Assembly: GCA_016841965.1 (NCBI GenBank)
Contig: JAEANN010000024.1
Coordinates: 62,001-126,000 of the forward strand
DNA: 64,000 nt
Direction of reading: 5' to 3'
DNA from: Candidatus Roseilinea mizusawaensis
GTDB lineage: Bacteria; Chloroflexota; Anaerolineae; J036; Brachytrichaceae
Part shown: positions 41,835 to 49,134 of the stretch, piece by piece
Numbering within the stretch: position 1 is the first letter of the stretch
Layout: each line of letters begins with the position of its first letter
Translations under genes and position numbers: made by a program
The notes under the pieces: model-generated
The model's database searches: none
Told to the model about the DNA's origin: nothing
What the model saw: the letters and a program-made list of their open reading frames with translations, nothing else

Positions 41835-42758
41835 TCAGCCGGCCTGTTGAAAGGCCCGCACCACCTGCCGCAGGCCATCTTCCAGCGATGTGCGTGGCTG
41901 ATAGTTCAGGCGTTCCTGTGCGCGTGACAGGTCGGCGCTCATGCGCGACACCCCCCCGCTTTCGGCGGTGACATGCAGCGCAGTCAGCGACTTGCCCAGC
42001 ACGCGGCCCACGGTTTCTACGACTGTATTGATACTGGTGCCGATGCCGCTGCCGACGTTGATGGTTAGCCGGTTGACGTTGGGAGCGCCGGCGGCGCTGA
42101 CCAGCGCGCTCACCACATCGTCCACATAGACGAAGTCGCGAGTTTGCTTGCCGCTGCCGTGTACGATGATCGAGCCGCCGCTGAGCGCCTGGCGCACGAT
42201 AGCCGGGATCACCGGCGGATGCGAGGCGCGAAATGGTTGGCCCGGCCCATAAGCGTTGAAGATGCGCAGGGCGACTGTCTCCATGCCCCACAGGGCGCCG
42301 ATTGTGTGCACGTAGTATTCGGCAGCCAGCTTGCTCACCGCGTAGGGTGAAGCCGGGCTGGGGATGCATGTTTCGCGCACGGGTTGCTCGGCCTGCTCGC
42401 CGTACACAGCCCCCGACGACGCGAGAACGACCCGCCGCACGCCGGCGTCGCGCATGGCCTGCATCAACGCCACCGTGCCGCCTACATTTGTGTCGTTGTA
42501 GTCTTTGGGGTACAGCACCGACTCGGGCACCGATACGCGGGCCGCCAGGTGATACACGCAGTCCACCCCTTGCAACACCGACCACAGCTTGGGCACGTCG
42601 GCCACATCGCCGCGCGTGAAATGTACTGCCGGATCGAGGTGACCAGGGTCCCCGCTGCTCAGGTTATCTATCACGCGCACGACTGCCCCGGCGCGAACGA
42701 GTGTGTTGGCCAGGGCAGTGCCCAGAAAACCGGCGCCACCGGTGATGAGTACTTTCAT
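41835..42758 (-). CDS. NAD-dependent epimerase/dehydratase, UDP-glucose 4-epimerase-like
   Basis: 307 residues of the extended SDR family. NAD-binding motif GGAGFLGTAL (residues 7-16), the active-site Y-x3-K in ASPYAVSKLAAEYY, and NAYGPGQPFR are as in UDP-glucose 4-epimerases and related nucleotide-sugar enzymes. The specific sugar is not decided. It probably starts a three-gene operon with the ABC-2 exporter, which would suit surface polysaccharide work, but that is inference from position. Confidence 0.88.
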   Translation of the reverse strand: MKVLITGGAGFLGTALANTLVRAGAVVRVIDNLSSGDPGHLDPAVHFTRGDVADVPKLWSVLQGVDCVYHLAARVSVPESVLYPKDYNDTNVGGTVALMQAMRDAGVRRVVLASSGAVYGEQAEQPVRETCIPSPASPYAVSKLAAEYYVHTIGALWGMETVALRIFNAYGPGQPFRASHPPVIPAIVRQALSGGSIIVHGSGKQTRDFVYVDDVVSALVSAAGAPNVNRLTINVGSGIGTSINTVVETVGRVLGKSLTALHVTAESGGVSRMSADLSRAQERLNYQPRTSLEDGLRQVVRAFQQAG

Positions 42759-42781
42759 GAGAATAGTTAGTGGCTAGATGA

Positions 42782-42809
42782 CAGATTGCAGATTGCAGAT
42801 TGCAGATAG
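42782..42809. repeat. 7-bp tandem repeat CAGATTG x3 plus a variant
   Basis: CAGATTG at 42782, 42789 and 42796, then CAGATAG at 42803. It lies between the epimerase and HIT genes. The complement CAATCTG recurs with the same period at 58580. Confidence 0.92.
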
Positions 42810-42859
42810 CGAGATCGAACGCACAACATGAAGTTGGGATCGTGATCGAGCGTGTGGAG

Positions 42860-43207
42860 TCAGCCGGGCGGCCAGGTCATGTGCCGGCCTCCCAGCAGGT
42901 GTAGGTGCAAGTGATAGACCGATTGACCGCCCTGGCTGTTACAGTTGATCACGATGCGATAACCCTGCTCGGCAATGCCCATCTCGGCAGCGATGCGCTG
43001 AGCTGTCAGCAACAGCTTGCCCAGCAATGCCTGGTCATCTGGGCCGGCGTCATTCAGCGTGCGCAGCGTTTTGTTTGGCACGATCAGAATGTGTGTGGGC
43101 GCAGCGGGGCTGATGTCGTGAAAGGCGGTGACTTCGTCATCTCGATACACGATCCGCGCCGGCGCCTCGCCGCGCACAATTCGGGTGAATATGGTTTCGG
43201 TTGGCAT
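42860..43207 (-). CDS. HIT-family nucleotide-binding protein (HinT-like)
   Basis: 115 residues. The histidine triad is in YHLHLHLLGGRHMTWPPG, and IFTRIVRGEAPARIVYRDDE at the N-terminus is typical of HinT/PKCI proteins, which hydrolyse adenosine phosphoramidates. The C-terminal WPPG is conserved in the family. Both sides of this gene carry 7-bp repeat arrays, at 42782-42809 and 43225-43280. Confidence 0.95.
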   Translation of the reverse strand: MPTETIFTRIVRGEAPARIVYRDDEVTAFHDISPAAPTHILIVPNKTLRTLNDAGPDDQALLGKLLLTAQRIAAEMGIAEQGYRIVINCNSQGGQSVYHLHLHLLGGRHMTWPPG

Positions 43208-43224
43208 CGGAAGGTCTAATAGTG

Positions 43225-43280
43225 AGTGCTGAGTGCTGAGTGACGAGTGGTGAGTGGTAAGTGCTGAGTGACGAGTGGTG
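43225..43280. repeat. Degenerate 7-bp tandem repeat, AGTGCTG type, 8 units
   Basis: Successive heptamers AGTGCTG, AGTGCTG, AGTGACG, AGTGGTG, AGTGGTA, AGTGCTG, AGTGACG, AGTGGTG, with the first four bases constant. Weaker units (ACGACTG, ACTACTG) continue up to the stop codon of the neighbouring lipoprotein gene at 43289. Confidence 0.92.
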
Positions 43281-43288
43281 ACGACTGA

Positions 43289-43942
43289 CTACTGTCCGCT
43301 GACCGCCGTCACCGACACGTTGTCGAAAGCCACGTCGGTGCCGGGGGCGTCGATCAATGTCAGCGCAAACAGCCCGATATCGCCGGATGCGAATGAGGTG
43401 TCCTGACGCTGTGCGATCTGCTGGTCATTGACCATGAAGACGAATTGATCGCCTTTCATGATGACGCGAATGCGGTTGATCGCACTGCCGGTTTGAATGG
43501 CCGGATGGGCGGCCCAATCGCCCCAGTTTTCCCATGCGCCATCTTTCACGATGCCGGCCCGCCAGTAGCCGTCCGACGAGATCTCGAAATGATAGAAGTT
43601 CTTGCGGTCTTGGAAGCGGAAGATCACGCCAAAGCCGTTGTCGGTGGGGCCGCTAGTGGCCTGCGCGTCAACTTGAAAATCGCCATCGGCAAATTGCCGG
43701 CCGGCCACGCTCCACTGGGTGAGATTTTCCTGCTGGATCGTGAAGCGCAACCTGCCATTGTCATACTTTACTTCGGCTGACACGTCCGAAAGCGTTTGCC
43801 AGCCGGATTGCGGATTGCTGAAGTCATCGGCATAGGGGAGCGGTGACATGGGGGGTGCAGCCTGACCGCATGCTGTAAGAAACAGCATGGCGATTACTGC
43901 CAGCGTCGGCGCCCCTAGCCGGGCCGGATTTTGCTTGTGCAT
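43289..43942 (-). CDS. Lipoprotein with a concanavalin-like (family 16/DUF1080-type) domain
   Basis: 217 residues. MHKQNPARLGAPTLAVIAML leads into a lipobox Cys (LTAC). The mature part has the jelly-roll pattern of a carbohydrate-associated lectin-like fold: DDFSNPQSGWQTLSD, NGFGVIFRFQDRKNFYHFEI, INRIRVIMKGDQFVFMVNDQ and DIGLFALT. No catalytic pair of glutamates stands out, so binding is more likely than hydrolysis. The ATG at 43942 is preferred to the first Met eight codons upstream. Confidence 0.78.
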   Translation of the reverse strand: MHKQNPARLGAPTLAVIAMLFLTACGQAAPPMSPLPYADDFSNPQSGWQTLSDVSAEVKYDNGRLRFTIQQENLTQWSVAGRQFADGDFQVDAQATSGPTDNGFGVIFRFQDRKNFYHFEISSDGYWRAGIVKDGAWENWGDWAAHPAIQTGSAINRIRVIMKGDQFVFMVNDQQIAQRQDTSFASGDIGLFALTLIDAPGTDVAFDNVSVTAVSGQ

Positions 43943-43997
43943 GCTGCGATTGTAACTGTGTCCCACGCGCGATTCCCAACCGCTGTGCGCGGTCTTC

Positions 43998-44003
43998 TAT
44001 AAT
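43998..44003 (+). promoter_or_regulatory. -10 element 8 bases before a start codon (possible leaderless mRNA)
   Basis: A perfect TATAAT ends 8 bases before the ATG of the deacetylase gene at 44012. Transcription from it would begin at or next to the start codon, and no ribosome binding site is visible. Confidence 0.5.
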
Positions 44004-44011
44004 CGGCGAGC

Positions 44012-45016
44012 ATGGCTGTTGATCGTTGGGTTGTGTGGGCAGGTTGTTTGCTCGCTGCGGGGGCTATTCTAGTGCAGGGCGATGGGGCTGTGGGTGGCGC
44101 AAGCATGCGCACCACTCTTCTGCCTCAGGCCGGCGACATTGGGCTTGTCCCGGCCAACACAGCGACGCCTCGCCCACCTGCCACTGTCATAGCGCCGGCT
44201 GCGTTGCCGCCTACCGCGCCCCCGGCCTCCGGCGCACCCATTCCCACCTCGACCGCTTTGCCAATGTCAACGCCGGCCCCGTTGCCGGTTAACCCGCCTG
44301 CCGGGCGCCCCGCTCCCGATGTAGACGCGCCTCGGCGTGTGTTGACCGTGCCCATCTTGATGTATCACTACATCTCGGTACCGCCGCCCGATGCAGACAA
44401 GTATCGTGTTGATTTGTCTGTTTCGCCTGACATGTTCGACCAGCAGTTGGCTTATCTGGCCGAGAATGGATTTTCGACGGTCAGCTTGTACGCGCTGCTT
44501 GAACACCTTAGCATCGGCGCGCCACTGCCACCCCGGCCGGTGGTCTTGACTTTCGACGATGGCTACCGGGACAACTACGAGAATGCCTTTCCCCTACTGA
44601 AGAAATATGGTTTCATCGGCACGTTCTTCGTCGTCAGTGACTTTATCAACGCCGGTCGGCCCGAATACATGACGTGGGACATGGTGCGCGAGATGGCCGA
44701 GGCCGGCATGAGCATTGAATCGCATAGCCGCACGCACCCCGACCTGCGCGGTCGCTCGTTTCAGTTCCTGGTCTGGGAGATTCTGGGGCCGATTGAGGCA
44801 ATCACCCATCATACCGGTCGACGCCCGCATTTCTTCTGTTACCCTGCCGGCAAATACGACCGCGACGTGATCGCCGTGCTAGAGTCGGTCGAGACCTGGG
44901 CCGCAGTGACCACCAATCCGGGCCGGCGGCAGACGCTCGACACTGCCATGACCTGGCCGCGCGTGCGTGTGCACGGGGGCGGCTCGCTGCGCGATTTTGC
45001 GCGCCTGGTGAACTGA
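44012..45016 (+). CDS. Secreted polysaccharide deacetylase
   Basis: 334 residues. N-terminal hydrophobic segment (WVVWAGCLLAAGAILVQG), then a Thr/Pro/Ala-rich linker (about 45-105), then a NodB domain: motif 1 VVLTFDDGYRDNYENAF, motif 2 SIESHSRTHPDLRG with the zinc His pair, and PHFFCYPAGKYDRDVIAVL. The enzyme removes acetyl groups from chitin- or peptidoglycan-type sugars outside the cell. Arrangement and linker suit a cell-surface enzyme held at the membrane. Confidence 0.92.
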   Translation: MAVDRWVVWAGCLLAAGAILVQGDGAVGGASMRTTLLPQAGDIGLVPANTATPRPPATVIAPAALPPTAPPASGAPIPTSTALPMSTPAPLPVNPPAGRPAPDVDAPRRVLTVPILMYHYISVPPPDADKYRVDLSVSPDMFDQQLAYLAENGFSTVSLYALLEHLSIGAPLPPRPVVLTFDDGYRDNYENAFPLLKKYGFIGTFFVVSDFINAGRPEYMTWDMVREMAEAGMSIESHSRTHPDLRGRSFQFLVWEILGPIEAITHHTGRRPHFFCYPAGKYDRDVIAVLESVETWAAVTTNPGRRQTLDTAMTWPRVRVHGGGSLRDFARLVN

Positions 45017-45091
45017 AGTCTTGTAATCGATTGAGGCAAGCTTGCGGCCTGACCTAAACCTCTTCTCATCTCGGCGCGCTAAGCTCTCCTC

Positions 45092-47695
45092 GTGATTTTC
45101 AAGACCAGTCTTCGCTATTTGCTGCGCCGGCCTTTGCAGGCGGCATTGTGCATTTTGGGCGTGGCGCTGGGCGTGGCGGTGGTCGTCGCCATCGACTTGG
45201 CCAACGGCAGCGCCTCACGCGCTTTCATCCTCAGCACCGAGACGGTGACCGGGCGCGCCACCCATCAGGTGATCGGCGGGCCGGCCGGCCTCGATCAGGA
45301 TGTTTATCGCCGCATCAAGGTCGAGTTGGGCATCGAGCAAGCTGCCCCCGTTGTCGAGGGCTACGCCACTGCGCTCGAACTCGATCAGCAGCCCCTGCGC
45401 ATTTTGGGCGTGGATATCTTTGCCGAGCGGCCTTTCCGCAACTATCTCGGCGGCGATGATGTGATTGACCTGTCTATCCTCGGCGACCTGTTGACCGCGC
45501 CCGACGCCGTGTTGCTGGGCGGGACAATGGCCGAGCGATATGGGTTAAAAGCCGGCGACACCCTTTCGCTGCGGGTTGCCGATTGGCGCGGCGTGTATCG
45601 CATTGTCGGCATTTTGCGTCCGGCCGACAACGACAGCCGCGCTGCGCTCGATGGTCTGGCCTTGATGGATATCAGCGCTGCGCAGGAACTGTTCGGCAAA
45701 GTCGGGCGGCTTTCGCACATCGACCTGATCGCCGATGAACGCGCTCCAGCAGGAGCGGCGCTGCTGGAACGGGTGCGCGGCGTGTTGCCGCCGGGCGCGC
45801 AGATTGTCAAGCCGGCTGCGCGCAGCCAAAGTGTGGAAAGCCTGACCGAGGCGTTCCAGCTCAACCTGACCGCGCTCAGCCTGCTTGCGCTGGTGGTGGG
45901 CATGTTTCTGATTTACAACACCATCACGTTTTCGATTGTCCAGCGCCGGCCCATTATCGGCACCTTGCGCTGTCTGGGCGTCACCCGCCGCGAGGTGTTC
46001 GGCCTGGTGCTGGCCGAGTCTGCCCTGCTTGGCGCGATTGGCGCTTCGATTGGGCTTGTCCTGGGTGTGCTGCTGGGGCGGGGGGCGGTCGGCCTGGTAA
46101 CCCAGACCATCAACGACCTCTACTACGTGGTGACGGTGCGCTCGGTGGCGCTTGACCCGCTGATTCTGGCGAAAGGATTTGTCCTCGGTGTGGGCGCGGC
46201 GTTGCTGGCGGCGCTGGCCCCGGCCTACGAGGCGACCAGCATCGAGCCGGTGGGCGTCATGAAGCGGTCGAATATCGAGCAGCGTGTGCGCCGGTTGTTG
46301 CCTTTTGTCACGGCCGGCGGTTTGTTGCTTGCGCTGATCGGTGCAGCCATGTTGTTGCTCACCAAGTCGCTTGTGGTCAACCTGGCCGGCATTTTCGGGG
46401 TAGTGGTGGGCATCGCCTTGATGTCGCCGGCCCTAACCATCGCGCTCATGGTCGTGTTACCAGGCCCGCTGGGCCGCCTGTTTGGCGTGATCGGCAGGAT
46501 GGCTCCGCGCGCCGTCTCCAACGCCATCTCGCGCACGGCCATTGCCATTGCCTCGCTGATGATTGCCGTTTCGGTCATCATCGGTTTGCAAAGCATGATC
46601 GGCAGCTTCCGTGTCACAGTCGAAACATGGCTGGATGCGTCGCTGATTGCCGATGTGTATGTGTCGCCGCCTTCGAATGGCAGCGGGGCGTTCAACGCGA
46701 CCAGCACGATTGATCCCGGTCTGGCCGCCAAGTTTGCTGCTGTGCCGGGCGTCGCCGAGGTGGTCACTCTGCGGCGCGTGCCCGCCGAATTTGTGCCGGG
46801 CGCGCAGGCCGGCGCAACCGATCAGGCAAGCTGGCGCTCTGCGTCATTGCTGGCGATCGATTCCTCCCTGGAACGCCAGGCCGCCATCTTTGTCTGGGCC
46901 TTGCGTGATCCGTCTCGCTTGTGGGTAGAGATGCAGGGCCGGGATGAAGTGCAGGTGTCGGAGCCGTTTGCCAATCGGCACGGCATCACGCCGGATGGCC
47001 CGAACAGCTTCATCACGTTGCGCACCGACGCAGGGCCGCGCACCTTTCGGGTGGTGGGTGTGTACTACGACTACGGCTCGGATCAAGGGGTGATTCTGAT
47101 GCGCCGCGATCTGTACGATCGCTATTGGCGTGATGGCGGCATCTCATCGTTGGCGCTGCATCTGGCCCCGCCGGCCCAGCCTCAGGTGGCCGACTTTGTG
47201 CGCGACTTGCGGACGCGCTTTGCCGGGCGCGAGCTGGTCATTTCTGCCAACCGCGAGTTGCGCGCCAATGCCCTTGAAGTTTTCGACCGCACATTTGCCA
47301 TCACCAGTGCGCTGAACCTGCTGGCGACGCTGGTGGCTTTTATCGGCGTGCTCAGCGCGCTGATGGCATTGCAGATCGAGCGCACGCGCGAGCTGGGTGT
47401 GCTGCGCGCCAATGGCATGACCCTGCGCCAGATGTGGCGCATGACGCTGCTGGAAACAGGGCTGATGGGCGGCACAGCCGGCCTGTTGTCTTTCCCCACC
47501 GGCTTCCTGCTCGCTCTCATCCTGGTCTACATCATCAATCTGCGCTCATTCGGCTGGACCATCCGCCTCGAGCTGGAGTGGACAACCTTTGCGCAGGCGA
47601 TGTTGGTGGCGCTGGCTTCGGCGTTGTTGGCGGCCATTTACCCCATGCTGCGTATGCGGCGTATCGAAATTGCCGCAGCCGTGCGGCAGGAGTGA
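45092..47695 (+). CDS. MacB/FtsX-type ABC transporter permease
   Basis: 867 residues from a GTG start. Two copies of the unit helix - large external domain - three helices: first helix in RPLQAALCILGVALGVAVVV, FtsX core 1 in YNTITFSIVQRRPIIGTLRC (about 272-292), external domain 2 about 510-720, FtsX core 2 in LMALQIERTRELGVLRANGM near 760. Such large two-FtsX permeases act with LolD-type ATPases in lipoprotein or peptide export. No ATPase gene is adjacent, so the partner must be encoded elsewhere. The start is supported by MIFKTSLRYLLRRP. Confidence 0.9.
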   Translation: MIFKTSLRYLLRRPLQAALCILGVALGVAVVVAIDLANGSASRAFILSTETVTGRATHQVIGGPAGLDQDVYRRIKVELGIEQAAPVVEGYATALELDQQPLRILGVDIFAERPFRNYLGGDDVIDLSILGDLLTAPDAVLLGGTMAERYGLKAGDTLSLRVADWRGVYRIVGILRPADNDSRAALDGLALMDISAAQELFGKVGRLSHIDLIADERAPAGAALLERVRGVLPPGAQIVKPAARSQSVESLTEAFQLNLTALSLLALVVGMFLIYNTITFSIVQRRPIIGTLRCLGVTRREVFGLVLAESALLGAIGASIGLVLGVLLGRGAVGLVTQTINDLYYVVTVRSVALDPLILAKGFVLGVGAALLAALAPAYEATSIEPVGVMKRSNIEQRVRRLLPFVTAGGLLLALIGAAMLLLTKSLVVNLAGIFGVVVGIALMSPALTIALMVVLPGPLGRLFGVIGRMAPRAVSNAISRTAIAIASLMIAVSVIIGLQSMIGSFRVTVETWLDASLIADVYVSPPSNGSGAFNATSTIDPGLAAKFAAVPGVAEVVTLRRVPAEFVPGAQAGATDQASWRSASLLAIDSSLERQAAIFVWALRDPSRLWVEMQGRDEVQVSEPFANRHGITPDGPNSFITLRTDAGPRTFRVVGVYYDYGSDQGVILMRRDLYDRYWRDGGISSLALHLAPPAQPQVADFVRDLRTRFAGRELVISANRELRANALEVFDRTFAITSALNLLATLVAFIGVLSALMALQIERTRELGVLRANGMTLRQMWRMTLLETGLMGGTAGLLSFPTGFLLALILVYIINLRSFGWTIRLELEWTTFAQAMLVALASALLAAIYPMLRMRRIEIAAAVRQE

Positions 47696-47774
47696 GTGCG
47701 TGGAGTGCGCGCGTGCAGTTCACGTGTGCAGCGCGTGTTGTTTCGTCTTTATTTGGCCGACGCGATCTCGCCTG

Positions 47775-48977
47775 CTAAAGCAAGCGTGGTGTGTGAGATG
47801 CACGCCCAAACGCCAGCGCCCAGATTTTCTGATCGCTGCGTGTGAGCGCCAAGTGCGACACCTCTTGGGGGTGGACCCAGCGCACGGCGATGTAGCCGTT
47901 GCCGCACTGGGGCGCCGGGCTTGTCTGCGTCAGCCGAACGCGCGCCACCCAGCGCGTCAGCCGGAAATGGGTGAAGGTGTGTCGCACAACCCCGATGAGA
48001 TCATCCGGCGTGACGTCAATCGAGATGCCCGCGCGCTCCTGGACGAGTTGTGCCAGCCGGCGCGCGTAGTCAACCTTATCTGCGCCATCTGTGCGTTGCA
48101 GCTCGCCGCCGGGAAATTCCCACAGACCGCCCAGCAGTCCATGCGGCGCGCGTTGCGCCATGAGCATGCGCCCATTGGCATCTTCGATAATGGCGCTGAC
48201 GGCGAATCGATGAGGCAATGGTGGGCGGGCTGTACGGGCGGGGTAGGCTTCTGGCCGGCCGGCGGCAAATGCGCGGCATGTGGCGCGGATTGGGCAGCGC
48301 GGGCATTCGGGCGCGCGTGGGGTGCAGATTGTTGCACCCAGTTCCATCAGTGCCTCGTTGAACGGGCCGGCGCGCCCTGCCGGCAACAGCGATTCGCTCA
48401 GTTGCCACAGCCGTTTTACTGCGTTCGGCGACTGTGCGTCTGTCAGCGCGTACAGGCGTGATAGCACGCGCCGCACGTTGCCGTCCAGCGCCGGCGCATC
48501 ACGCCCAAAGGCCAGACTGGCGATTGCGCCGGCGGTGTAGCGACCCACGCCGGGCAGCTTTTGCAGGCCCTCGACTGTGTCTGGAATGCGGCCCTCGTAA
48601 TCGCGCATGACTATCTGCGCGGCCCGATGGAAGTTGCGCGCGCGCGCATAGTAGCCCAGACCCTCCCATAGCTTCAACACGTCGTCGACGGGCGCCGCGG
48701 CTAGGTCTTTTAAGGTTGGGAATCGGTCGAGCCAGCGTTTGAAATAGGGTATGACGGTTGTGACTTGCGTCTGTTGCAGCATGATCTCGGACAGCCACAC
48801 CCGATAGGGGTCGCGCGGCTCGGTGCGCCAGGGGAGATCGCGCCGGTGCGTGGCGAACCACTTGAGCAATGCCGATTGCAAGGGCGCCGTTGCCGCCGCT
48901 GCGGCGGCCAGGGCAGACTTGCGGCGTGTGTTTGTGCGGCGGCGCGGTGTGCGGCGTGGGCCAGTTGACGTTCTCAT
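47775..48977 (-). CDS. mutY: A/G-specific adenine glycosylase
   Basis: 400 residues. The helix-hairpin-helix motif LQKLPGVGRYTAGAI, catalytic Asp in PALDGNVRRVLSR, Glu in WLSEIMLQQTQV and the 4Fe-4S cysteines in CTPRAPECPRCPIRATC are all present. The C-terminal NUDIX-like domain recognises 8-oxoguanine. The enzyme removes adenine mispaired with 8-oxoG. An Arg-rich N-terminal tail of about 30 residues (RTPRRRTNTRRKSALAAAA) precedes the domain, and an internal start is possible. The first ATG lies inside the tRNA-Thr promoter. Confidence 0.94.
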   Translation of the reverse strand: MRTSTGPRRTPRRRTNTRRKSALAAAAAATAPLQSALLKWFATHRRDLPWRTEPRDPYRVWLSEIMLQQTQVTTVIPYFKRWLDRFPTLKDLAAAPVDDVLKLWEGLGYYARARNFHRAAQIVMRDYEGRIPDTVEGLQKLPGVGRYTAGAIASLAFGRDAPALDGNVRRVLSRLYALTDAQSPNAVKRLWQLSESLLPAGRAGPFNEALMELGATICTPRAPECPRCPIRATCRAFAAGRPEAYPARTARPPLPHRFAVSAIIEDANGRMLMAQRAPHGLLGGLWEFPGGELQRTDGADKVDYARRLAQLVQERAGISIDVTPDDLIGVVRHTFTHFRLTRWVARVRLTQTSPAPQCGNGYIAVRWVHPQEVSHLALTRSDQKIWALAFGRASHTPRLL

Positions 48978-48993
48978 GCACTTTGGGTATCAT
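48965..48993 (+). promoter_or_regulatory. Promoter of tRNA-Thr
   Basis: TTGACG (48965-48970) and TATCAT (48988-48993) are 17 bases apart. The predicted start is about 10 bases before the tRNA. The mutY ATG (48977) lies in the spacer, so the two divergent units overlap. Confidence 0.75.
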
Positions 48994-49010
48994 ACCCTCG
49001 CTATTCACAA

Positions 49011-49083
49011 GCTGCCTTAGCTCAATCGGCAGAGCAATCGCTTCGTAAGTGATAGGTTTCGGGTTCAACTCCCGAAGGCAGCT
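49011..49083 (+). tRNA. tRNA-Thr(CGT)
   Basis: 73 bases: acceptor GCTGCCT (49011-49017) with AGGCAGC (49076-49082), anticodon stem ATCGC/GTGAT, loop TTCGTAA with anticodon CGT at 49044-49046, T-arm TCGGG/CCCGA with TTCAACT. It reads ACG threonine codons. CCA is not encoded. Confidence 0.95.
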
Positions 49084-49088
49084 TGCAC

Positions 49089-49113
49089 AGAGGCCGGTCC
49101 ACGACCGGCCTCT
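49089..49113 (+). terminator. Hairpin after tRNA-Thr
   Basis: AGAGGCCGGTC (49089-49099), loop CAC, GACCGGCCTCT (49103-49113): perfect 11-bp stem 5 bases after the tRNA. Only a few T residues follow. It also lies just past the stop of the convergent LCP gene and may serve both. Confidence 0.75.
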
Positions 49114-49134
49114 TGCATGTCTGGATGTTGTAAG

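Noticed and set aside
41835-42585. Upstream extension of the ABC ATPase frame to 596 codons
   Set aside because: The extra part is an Arg-rich shadow of the epimerase gene in another frame; the ATPase proper begins at 41823.
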